In this document: piece by piece, positions 13,625 to 19,236 of the stretch
Numbering within the stretch: the stretch's first letter is position 1
Layout of the letters: every line of letters begins with the position of its first letter
Source of the DNA: a virus
Virus record (IMG/VR): IMGVR_UViG_3300044695_003394
Location: 1 to 22,228 of that record
DNA length: 22,228 nucleotides
Strand: one strand, 5' to 3'
The notes under the pieces: model-generated
Told to the model about the DNA's origin: nothing
What the model saw: the letters and a program-made list of their open reading frames with translations, nothing else
Databases searched by the model: none
Program-made: the position numbers and the translations under genes

Positions 13625-14191
13625 TTAATATTTTAAAGCGTAATTTTTATCATTACCTAACCAAATCAACATAGTATATCTACTATCTACTATTTTTTTA
13701 ATTTCATGATCATAATTAAGTTCTCCATTTTGAGACGGAAAACAAAATAAATCCCCACAACGAGGCTGATATTTATATTGTAAATAAGGAAAATGAATTT
13801 CACCTTCATTAAATACATCATTTAAATAAATAGAGCAAGTATATTTAATATGAGGATTTTTCCCATAATCATTATCGCCATGAATTTCTAAATATGCACC
13901 ATCATTTTGTTTTGCTAACCAAAATGAAGAAGGATATAAATCTTCATTAACTTCATATTCAATTTTTATTTTTTCTACACATTTTTCAAAGTATTTTAAT
14001 ACTAAATTTTTAATTTCTCCAAGTTCATCTAAATTAATTGATGATTTATGATAATTATCTTTACCAAACATTTCAATAAAATATTTATTTTCCTGAAAAG
14101 ATTGAAACTTATTTAAATTATTATCAATATATTTAATTACCTGATATGATTCTGATTTTTTTATAAATTCATTAAATAGTTTTATTGTCAT
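13625..14191 (-). CDS. 2OG-Fe(II) dioxygenase, prolyl-hydroxylase-like (copy 5)
   Basis: 188 aa on the minus strand inside a plus-strand block. Ligands are His104-x-Asp106 (EIHGDNDYG) and His162 (YDHEIKKI), with Arg171 (DSRYTML) for 2-oxoglutarate. SIYLNDVFNEGEIHF is the core strand. The region is very AT-rich, even for this window. It has its own leaderless promoter and is convergent with copy 4 and divergent from 14227, which suggests a separately inserted one-gene cassette. Confidence 0.85.
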   Translation of the reverse strand: MTIKLFNEFIKKSESYQVIKYIDNNLNKFQSFQENKYFIEMFGKDNYHKSSINLDELGEIKNLVLKYFEKCVEKIKIEYEVNEDLYPSSFWLAKQNDGAYLEIHGDNDYGKNPHIKYTCSIYLNDVFNEGEIHFPYLQYKYQPRCGDLFCFPSQNGELNYDHEIKKIVDSRYTMLIWLGNDKNYALKY

Positions 14192-14197
14192 ACTATT

Positions 14198-14203
14198 ATT
14201 ATA
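14198..14203 (-). promoter_or_regulatory. -10 box for leaderless minus-strand oxygenase
   Basis: On the minus strand TATAAT lies 6 bp before the ATG at 14191. The -35 is weak. It is divergent from the box at 14214-14219. Confidence 0.6.
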
Positions 14204-14213
14204 TCATTTATGG

Positions 14214-14219
14214 TATAAT
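14214..14219 (+). promoter_or_regulatory. -10 box for leaderless gene at 14227
   Basis: TATAAT, 7 bp before ATG 14227. No good -35 is visible. The two divergent -10 boxes are only 10 bp apart, so the promoters must overlap. Confidence 0.6.
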
Positions 14220-14226
14220 TTAATTT

Positions 14227-14421
14227 ATGCGTAAATTAATTGATGGCACAGAAATTGAGTCTTACGATACCCCAATTGATTTAACGATACATACAAAAGC
14301 TCCAGGAAAATGGCTTCTTATAGATTTAGAGACAGGGCAAGAGTATATTGGGTCAAATGTTTCTACAAAATATGGTAAGTGGAGAAGGATAAAGGATAGG
14401 GTGGTGCCTCGTAATAACTAG
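14227..14421 (+). CDS. Small conserved-looking phage protein
   Basis: 64 aa, MRKLIDGTEIESYDTPIDLT then KWLLIDLETGQEYIGSN and a YGKWRRIKDR end. It is beta-rich, with a basic end. The IDGTEIESYDTP and LIDLETGQEYIG blocks are a style I associate with small hypothetical proteins of aquatic phages. The function is unknown. Leaderless. Confidence 0.65.
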   Translation: MRKLIDGTEIESYDTPIDLTIHTKAPGKWLLIDLETGQEYIGSNVSTKYGKWRRIKDRVVPRNN

Positions 14422-14428
14422 GGCATGA

Positions 14429-14434
14429 TATAAT
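14429..14434 (+). promoter_or_regulatory. -10 box for leaderless gene at 14441
   Basis: TATAAT lies 6 bp before ATG 14441. There is no clear -35. Confidence 0.6.
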
Positions 14435-14440
14435 TAACCT

Positions 14441-15178
14441 ATGAATACAATAGACAACCCATCTGCAGCACACACATCAGAATGCGTTTCATACGCACCA
14501 GATGTCCTGTGCATTTGCCAAGATACACCAATTGATGATGTAAAAAGCTTCTACGATATTAGCTTAAAGTCGGCTGACGGAGAAGATAATTTCCTAAAAG
14601 AATTTGAAGGTAAGGTAACACTTGTCATTAACGTAACAGGAGAATGCGGTAATGCACCACAATACGGAGTTATTGAAGATTTGTATCAAGAATATAAGAA
14701 CGAAGGATTTGAAGTTTTAGCAGTTCCAACAAATGACTATTGCGGAGCAGGATTAACATACGGAGAGCATGTGTATGGCTGTGAAGATGCAAAGGGAGCA
14801 CGTAAATTTGGAATAGATAAGTATAACGTAACATATAAGTTTTCAGAGTTAGTTGAGTCTAACCCTGGCCCAGGCGAGATCATTCCAGGTCTTCCAGGAA
14901 AATATGGAGTCGTAAAACCACATGCTATTTATAAGTGGCTAGGATTTCAAGGTTCAAAAAATAAAAATACAAAAAATAACGGCACATTTATGTCTGGTAA
15001 TTTTGAAAAGTATTTAGTAGATAGAAATGGAAAGCTTGTAGCATATTTTAGAAATGGTGACCTGTTAAACCAGAACCAAGAAAGTATGGAAATGGGCTTA
15101 ACCGAGGATGGCGCTCCAAGAGCTTCAGTTGCACGTAAAAAGATTACAGATGCAATAGAGAAAGCGTTGGCAGCATAA
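14441..15178 (+). CDS. Glutathione-peroxidase-like (thioredoxin fold) protein
   Basis: 245 aa. The core TLVINVTGECGNAPQYGVIEDL follows the GPx pattern for the strand, the catalytic Cys (Cys69) and the Tyr/Leu helix. EVLAVPTNDY matches the LGFPCNQF region, and NFEKYLVDRNGKLV matches the WNFxKFLVDxxG block. Members reduce hydroperoxides with thiol donors, in bacteria mostly thioredoxin. The usual catalytic Gln and Trp positions do not hold those residues here, and extra Cys (101, 114) follow the active site. Activity may be altered. The C-terminal 35 residues are an extension. It is leaderless and could be served by the thioredoxin encoded at 8623. Confidence 0.75.
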   Translation: MNTIDNPSAAHTSECVSYAPDVLCICQDTPIDDVKSFYDISLKSADGEDNFLKEFEGKVTLVINVTGECGNAPQYGVIEDLYQEYKNEGFEVLAVPTNDYCGAGLTYGEHVYGCEDAKGARKFGIDKYNVTYKFSELVESNPGPGEIIPGLPGKYGVVKPHAIYKWLGFQGSKNKNTKNNGTFMSGNFEKYLVDRNGKLVAYFRNGDLLNQNQESMEMGLTEDGAPRASVARKKITDAIEKALAA

Positions 15179-15262
15179 AAGCCTAAAAAGGTAAATAAAG
15201 TATTTAAGGTTGTAGAAGTATGCAAAGATCATTTTGAATTCCCAAAATGCTTCATAATATGA
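15179..15262 (+). other. Open frame directly after GPx-like stop, no start codon
   Basis: 27 sense codons run in frame right after the stop at 15176-15178, reading KPKKVNKVFKVVEVC then KDHFEFPKCFII and a stop. No ATG, GTG or TTG begins this frame. The sequence looks coding (CKDH and PKC, basic start), so it may be a decayed extension of the GPx-like gene or a readthrough product. Confidence 0.3.
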
Positions 15263-15271
15263 GAGAAAAAC

Positions 15272-15895
15272 ATGAACATAAATAAAATTACTGATGATAT
15301 TACATACTACAACGATATATCAGAAACATTTAGAGAGCAGAAAGAAGCCCTTGAAACGGCTGGCATATGGTGTGTACGTGGTCTTTTAGAGCCATTGGAG
15401 AATACCTCTGATCTATGGACAGATTCTGTAGGCAAAGAGCATGTCCAGGGAGATGTTTGGATGCCAGACAACGAGATATCAGACAAAAGAACTTTTAAAG
15501 CTGGTAATTTATCTAAATTTGATAAAATAATTAATGAATGTATCAAGGAATATAAAGAGTCTCACTCAATTAAAAAAGAAAATGATCCTATTAGTGCAAC
15601 AGTTGTTAAAAGAAATAAAAAGGGACACAACTTAAGACCACATTCAGTTGGAGATGGATACCATGTTGTATTTTATTTAAACGATGATTATGTAGGCGGA
15701 CAGATATCATTCTCAACAAAAGAAGATGTGTCAACCAACCCATTGGTTCACCCTAAATACCCAGAGAACATAGATAAGATAGATGCATGGATTAAGCCAG
15801 AGCCATACACGGTAATCATCATGCCATCATCTATTAAGATTACAGAACATGTTATTTCTTCTTGGAACAGGTATACAATTTCAGCAGGTTTTTAA
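15272..15895 (+). CDS. 2OG-Fe(II) oxygenase-like protein with altered iron site (copy 6)
   Basis: 207 aa with the family core: HVVFYLNDDYVGGQISF strand, distal His193 (TEHVISS) and Arg200 (WNRYTIS). The proximal site reads His124-Ser-Val126, where Asp or Glu is normal. An Asp is present only two residues later (GDG). It may be inactive, use another ligand, or act like 2OG halogenases, which lack the acidic ligand so that halide can bind. That last option is speculative. A long insertion lies between the core strands (about 148-172). GAGAG upstream serves as RBS. Confidence 0.7.
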   Translation: MNINKITDDITYYNDISETFREQKEALETAGIWCVRGLLEPLENTSDLWTDSVGKEHVQGDVWMPDNEISDKRTFKAGNLSKFDKIINECIKEYKESHSIKKENDPISATVVKRNKKGHNLRPHSVGDGYHVVFYLNDDYVGGQISFSTKEDVSTNPLVHPKYPENIDKIDAWIKPEPYTVIIMPSSIKITEHVISSWNRYTISAGF

Positions 15896-15963
15896 TGACT
15901 AACGGTAAATATGTAATTTGGGCATCTTGGAACAAAGATTTCCCTATACCAAGCACAAATTAG
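15895..15963 (+). CDS. Possible 22-aa micro-protein
   Basis: MTNGKYVIWASWNKDFPIPS and two more residues. Its ATG shares a base with the oxygenase stop (TAATG), the same coupling seen elsewhere. The size makes it uncertain. Confidence 0.35.
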   Translation: MTNGKYVIWASWNKDFPIPSTN

Positions 15964-15978
15964 ACCTGTTAATTGCTA

Positions 15979-16008
15979 TTGACTAAATCAATATAAATAT
16001 TGTATAAT
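15979..16008 (+). promoter_or_regulatory. Promoter of ahpC-ahpD
   Basis: TTGACT (15979-15984), an 18-bp spacer and TATAAT (16003-16008). Start predicted near 16015, where a perfect 10-bp palindrome CTACTAGTAG (16015-16024) lies. The palindrome could be an operator. The leader is about 20 nt. Confidence 0.75.
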
Positions 16009-16035
16009 AAACACCTACTAGTAGAATGGAAATTA

Positions 16036-16572
16036 ATGAAAACCGTAGGTGATAAATTAGGTAATTTTAATATAATGGGAGTAAAACCTGGAGCCCTTGC
16101 TCCTGATGATTCTTCATTTGAAGTAATTAATCAAGACTCATTTCCTGGAAAATGGAAAATTATTGCATTTTACCCAAAAGATTTTACATTTGTTTGCCCA
16201 ACAGAAATTGTTGCATATGATAAATTAGTTAATGATTTTAACGATAGGGATGCAGTTTTAATGACTGGATCTACAGACAATGAATTTTGTAAACTTGCAT
16301 GGCGAAATGCACATGATGATCTTAAAAAAACTAATTCTTGGTCTTTTGCTGATACTAATCGTGAATTATCTGGTGATCTTGGAGTTATTACTCCTCAAGG
16401 TGTTGCTCTTCGTGCCACATTTATTGTAGATCCAGAAAACACTATACAACACATTACAGTAAATAATCTTGATGTAGGACGAAATCCAGAAGAGGCTTTG
16501 CGTGTTTTAGATGCTCTTCAAACAGGAGAGCTTTGTGCATGCAATCGCCCATTGGGCGGAGAAACCCTATAA
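16036..16572 (+). CDS. ahpC: Alkyl hydroperoxide reductase AhpC (2-Cys peroxiredoxin)
   Basis: 178 aa. Peroxiredoxins reduce H2O2, organic peroxides and peroxynitrite. The peroxidatic Cys54 sits in YPKDFTFVCPTEI (the PxxxT/SxxC motif), and the resolving cysteines are Cys167 and Cys169 in ELCACN. This CAC tail near the end, together with HPGKW/FPGKW and VGRNxxEALRVLDALQ, matches the actinobacterial (mycobacterial) AhpC rather than the AhpF-linked enteric type. ATG 16036 was chosen over an in-frame TTG at 16000 because the -10 box falls inside that extension. GGA (16029-16031) gives a modest RBS. It is translationally coupled to ahpD. Confidence 0.92.
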   Translation: MKTVGDKLGNFNIMGVKPGALAPDDSSFEVINQDSFPGKWKIIAFYPKDFTFVCPTEIVAYDKLVNDFNDRDAVLMTGSTDNEFCKLAWRNAHDDLKKTNSWSFADTNRELSGDLGVITPQGVALRATFIVDPENTIQHITVNNLDVGRNPEEALRVLDALQTGELCACNRPLGGETL

Positions 16573-17084
16573 TGTCTTGGGTAGATAGTTTAAAAGATAC
16601 AATTCCAGATTATGCTAAAGATACTAAATTAAATTTAGATGCAGTAATTAATAGATCAACTATTGATGTAGAACAAGCATCTTATTTGGCTCTGGCAGCA
16701 GCATTTGCTACTGGCAATAGTAAACTTGTAGTTTATATTTCATCTAATTTAACTGATGAGGTTGAAAAAAATGCAGCCCTAACTGCTGCCTCAATTATGG
16801 CTCAAAATAATATTTGGTACCCATATCTTGAAATGGCAGACGATCAAAGTCTTAAAGGATTGCCAGCGCAACTTAGAATGAATGCAATATCATCACATGG
16901 TGGAACAACTAAAGGTAAGTTTGAAGCTTATTCTTTAGTAGCGTCTATTATAGGTAAATGTCATTTTTGTGTAAAGGCTCATTATGAGACCTTAAAGCAA
17001 GAAGGGTACACAGTAGAACAACTAAGAGATATTGGAAGAATTGCAGCGGTAATAAATTCGGTGTCTAGGGTACTATCAGCATAA
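16572..17084 (+). CDS. ahpD: AhpD alkylhydroperoxidase
   Basis: 170 aa. AhpD is the partner that reduces AhpC in mycobacteria, taking electrons from lipoamide of dihydrolipoamide acyltransferase. The CxxC centre is Cys130-x2-Cys133 (KCHFCVKAH), with His137 and Glu118 (FEAY) as the proton relay, all at the positions known in Mycobacterium AhpD. The relay His132 is Phe here, with His at 131. IPDYAKDTKLNL and MNNxWY/AQNNIWYPY are shared signatures. Its ATG shares a base with the ahpC stop. An ahpC-ahpD pair on a phage is unusual. Confidence 0.88.
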   Translation: MSWVDSLKDTIPDYAKDTKLNLDAVINRSTIDVEQASYLALAAAFATGNSKLVVYISSNLTDEVEKNAALTAASIMAQNNIWYPYLEMADDQSLKGLPAQLRMNAISSHGGTTKGKFEAYSLVASIIGKCHFCVKAHYETLKQEGYTVEQLRDIGRIAAVINSVSRVLSA

Positions 17085-17090
17085 AATAAA

Positions 17091-17288
17091 ATGATACCAG
17101 ACCTTAGAAATGAAACTCTTAACCTAATAGATGATTTTATATTAGATCATATAAATGATTTTACAAATGAGGAGCTATATTGGATTATAAATGAATTAGA
17201 GTCACTGTCTAATACATTTTATAAAAAGTTTAAGCCACTAATCGATGAAGATATAGAGGCCTTAATTGAAGATATTGAGGAAGAATGA
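17091..17288 (+). CDS. Small acidic helical protein
   Basis: 65 aa, acidic (ends EDIEALIEDIEEE), almost all helix: LIDDFILDHINDFTNEELYW and a second helix. No motif was recognised. It begins 6 nt after ahpD and overlaps the next gene by 4 nt. Confidence 0.6.
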   Translation: MIPDLRNETLNLIDDFILDHINDFTNEELYWIINELESLSNTFYKKFKPLIDEDIEALIEDIEEE

Positions 17289-17536
17289 TAAGGTATTTTA
17301 AACTTAGAAAAGCCATGAAAGAAGTAATTAAAAATAATAATGAATTTTTAATGGCATTGGCAGAGTCTGAAAGAAATGAACAGGCATCTAATTTAACATG
17401 GGATGAAGATGGTGTATGGAAAGGCTGGACCTATAATAGAGACACAAATAGATACTATTTTGATGACATAGGTAATGAATCTATTACGGGATTATGGGAA
17501 AATCAAATTGCTCAAGAGGCTAATGAAACAATTTAA
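17285..17536 (+). CDS. Small phage protein, unknown
   Basis: 83 aa. A basic helix (MIRYFKLRKAMKEVIKNNNE) is followed by a Trp-rich strand region (WDEDGVWKGWTYNRDTNRYY) resembling a WW-like or KTSC-type beta unit. It overlaps both neighbours. The function is unknown. Confidence 0.6.
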   Translation: MIRYFKLRKAMKEVIKNNNEFLMALAESERNEQASNLTWDEDGVWKGWTYNRDTNRYYFDDIGNESITGLWENQIAQEANETI

Positions 17537-17672
17537 AGCTTATTGTAGATATTGTGAACAGGTAGTTGAAGGAAAGACTACTGCAGTAACCGTACTAGAA
17601 TCTGGCAATTACCTATATATTGGTGAATGTAATGTTTGTCTATATGAGATAAGAAGAATCTCTAGGCCATGA
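17523..17672 (+). CDS. Zinc-ribbon micro-protein
   Basis: 49 aa from ATG 17523 (an upstream ATG at 17475 would add 16 residues inside the previous gene). Two Cys pairs, CRYCEQ and CNVCLYEI, with a beta hairpin between them, describe a small zinc ribbon. Possible nucleic-acid binding is inferred. Confidence 0.6.
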   Translation: MKQFKAYCRYCEQVVEGKTTAVTVLESGNYLYIGECNVCLYEIRRISRP

Positions 17673-17818
17673 ACAAATTAACCTGCCATGGGTGTCAGAA
17701 GTCTGCTAAGTTATTTTTACATGTTATGGATGATAGTTTTATATACGCCCTATGTAGAAAATGTGTAATAGTTCAATTAGACATAGAGCACTATATGAGA
17801 AAGAATAATGAATTGTAG
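17669..17818 (+). CDS. Zinc-ribbon micro-protein
   Basis: 49 aa, MNKLTCHGCQKSAKLFLHV, then CRKCVIVQLD. The CxxC...CxxC pattern has 20 residues between pairs. ATGA overlap with the previous gene. Resembles the other small ribbons in this window. Confidence 0.65.
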   Translation: MNKLTCHGCQKSAKLFLHVMDDSFIYALCRKCVIVQLDIEHYMRKNNEL

Positions 17819-17820
17819 GT

Positions 17821-18279
17821 ATGTCTAAAAGACATAGAAATAGACCAGAGTGCGGTACAAGATCTGGATACGATTGGCATAGAAGAGATGCTAAAGAACT
17901 TGCTTGCTTAGAGTGTCGCAATGCTGAGGCATTGTATTGGCGGGAACAAAGGATAATCAGGGGCGATGTAATAAGACAAAATAACCAAAGAAGACGTTCC
18001 AGATACTTTAGAGCTATAGGAAAAAATACCAAGATATCTGTATTTACAGAAAAAGAAATATTAGATTTATATGGTACTAATTGCCATATATGCCAAAAGC
18101 CAATAGATTTAAATGCCCCCAGAGGAGTAGGTAGGCCTGGATGGGAAAATGGACTACATTTAGACCATGTAATACCATTATCTAAAGGTGGAGATAATAC
18201 TATTGAAAATGTAAAACCATCTCATGGGTATTGTAATATAACTAAGAATGCTACAATTATTAGTAAACATAATACATAG
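17821..18279 (+). CDS. HNH endonuclease
   Basis: 152 aa. HNH enzymes nick or cut DNA with a metal-bound His/Asn centre. The N-terminal region (about 1-70) is Arg/Lys-rich, with CGTRSGYDWHRR and CLECRNAEA. The HNH core has Cys88-x2-Cys91 (NCHICQKPI), GLHLDHVIPLSKGGDN with Asp115-His116, Asn130 (IENVKPSH) and Cys138 (GYCNITK). It may be a homing or packaging-related nuclease. It is flanked by small genes and starts 2 nt after the previous stop. Confidence 0.85.
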   Translation: MSKRHRNRPECGTRSGYDWHRRDAKELACLECRNAEALYWREQRIIRGDVIRQNNQRRRSRYFRAIGKNTKISVFTEKEILDLYGTNCHICQKPIDLNAPRGVGRPGWENGLHLDHVIPLSKGGDNTIENVKPSHGYCNITKNATIISKHNT

Positions 18280-18333
18280 TATATTGATCTAAATTAGTCC
18301 AAAAAAAGTGCGGCGAAAAGTAGAAGCTCCCAA

Positions 18334-18346
18334 GCCAGTACCTGGC
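18334..18346 (+). repeat. Short inverted repeat upstream of 18359 box
   Basis: GCCAG-TAC-CTGGC, centred about 20 bp before the -10 box at 18359. Its position in the -35 region makes it a possible operator. Confidence 0.45.
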
Positions 18347-18358
18347 CTGACAATATAG

Positions 18359-18364
18359 TATAAT
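18359..18364 (+). promoter_or_regulatory. -10 box for leaderless gene at 18371
   Basis: TATAAT, 6 bp before ATG 18371. No good -35. It follows a 90-nt non-coding gap after the HNH gene. Confidence 0.6.
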
Positions 18365-18370
18365 GGATAT

Positions 18371-18496
18371 ATGACCTGTAAATGTAATGATGAGCAAAAA
18401 ACAGGATACGGGTATGATGAATTAAAAGACTTTGATATGGGATATAGAGATCCTAGACAAAGCAGAATAACTCCATTTAGAGGACCAATTAGATAA
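18371..18496 (+). CDS. Micro-protein, unknown
   Basis: 41 aa, MTCKCNDEQKTGYGYDELKD then an Arg-rich end (RQSRITPFRGPIR). Two Cys (CKC) at the start. It has its own leaderless promoter. No family was recognised. Confidence 0.55.
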   Translation: MTCKCNDEQKTGYGYDELKDFDMGYRDPRQSRITPFRGPIR

Positions 18497-18498
18497 GG

Positions 18499-18579
18499 AT
18501 GAGCATGGGATTTTTAGACAATTTAGAGGCGTGGCTGGACTTTGAAGAAGAGGTAGATCTGGAATCAGAATCTTCATGA
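18499..18579 (+). CDS. Micro-protein, acidic
   Basis: 26 aa, MSMGFLDNLEAWLDFEEEVD ending in LESESS. Acidic amphipathic helix. It is placed 2 nt after the previous stop and overlaps the next gene by 4 nt (ATGA), which supports it despite its size. Confidence 0.45.
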   Translation: MSMGFLDNLEAWLDFEEEVDLESESS

Positions 18580-18731
18580 TTAAATTTAGAAGCCCTATAT
18601 ACTGGGAGTATAAGTTCAATGCAACGCTGAGTATATTATGCCAAAATTGTGGTGTAAGGTTTAATACAACATTTAAGAAGTATGAGAGAAATAAAAGCTG
18701 TCCTAGATGCATGTATAAAGCAGTTGACTAG
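18576..18731 (+). CDS. Zinc-ribbon micro-protein
   Basis: 51 aa with LCQNCGVRFN and SCPRCMYK, a CxxC...CxxC ribbon with 17 residues between pairs, resembling archaeal/phage zf-ribbon proteins. The stop is just inside the promoter of 18760. Confidence 0.65.
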   Translation: MIKFRSPIYWEYKFNATLSILCQNCGVRFNTTFKKYERNKSCPRCMYKAVD

Positions 18732-18753
18732 AATAATATAGATATAGTATAAT
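18724..18753 (+). promoter_or_regulatory. Promoter for leaderless gene at 18760
   Basis: TTGACT (18724-18729), an 18-bp spacer and TATAAT (18748-18753), then 6 bp to ATG 18760. Confidence 0.75.
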
Positions 18754-18759
18754 CAGGGC

Positions 18760-18987
18760 ATGACTGAAATGACTAGTGTGGGAACAGACTTTATAAGTAA
18801 AGAGCCTATAAAAAAATGGGTCAAGGTAGGTAAAGATGAGAATACTGGATTATGGTATTATGAAAATTCTTTGGGAGCTAGATCACAGGCAATATTTGTA
18901 AGTAGGAAAAAAGCTTGGGCCAAAGGAAATGATTACATAGACTTTATATATCCTAAGAAGAAATCAAATAAAAGGGGTAGAACATGA
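18760..18987 (+). CDS. Small basic protein, unknown
   Basis: 75 aa, with KKWVKVGKDENTGLWYYENS then RKKAWAKGNDYIDFIYP and a KKKSNKRGRT basic tail. The NTGLWYYENS block resembles a WW-like or arm-type DNA binding element, but this is not certain. Leaderless. Confidence 0.6.
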   Translation: MTEMTSVGTDFISKEPIKKWVKVGKDENTGLWYYENSLGARSQAIFVSRKKAWAKGNDYIDFIYPKKKSNKRGRT

Positions 18988-19112
18988 ACTCACTACTTTG
19001 GTTTTTATTGGGCTTATTCTTAGGATTAGGTTTAGACTTTATTTTAGTATTACATATGCTTAAACCTATAAAAAATCGTATTGATAAACTTGAGGCGGGA
19101 AGCAATGACTGA
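18984..19112 (+). CDS. Single-span membrane micro-protein
   Basis: 42 aa with one hydrophobic segment (about 3-25: SLLWFLLGLFLGLGLDFILV) and a charged end (KNRIDKLEAGSND). ATGA overlaps with the previous and next genes. Confidence 0.55.
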   Translation: MNSLLWFLLGLFLGLGLDFILVLHMLKPIKNRIDKLEAGSND

Positions 19113-19236
19113 TGATTGTTACACAGGTAACGTATGTTGGGAACCATATAACCATTTAACTAGATCTATACTTATTCTATCAATCGTCATAGGTATAGTA
19201 CTCATAATCAAGATATATAGAGGATATAGGAAGTAA
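19105..19236 (+). CDS. Single-span membrane micro-protein
   Basis: 43 aa with two Cys in the N-terminal part (MTDDCYTGNVCWEP), one hydrophobic segment (about 21-37, SILILSIVIGIVLIIKI) and a basic end (YRGYRK). The orientation should be N-out by the positive-inside rule. It is the last plus-strand gene. Confidence 0.55.
   Translation: MTDDCYTGNVCWEPYNHLTRSILILSIVIGIVLIIKIYRGYRK

Noticed and set aside
16000-16035. In-frame TTG extension of AhpC
   Set aside because: The extra 12 codons contain the TATAAT box of the promoter; ATG 16036 gives the family's normal N-terminus.
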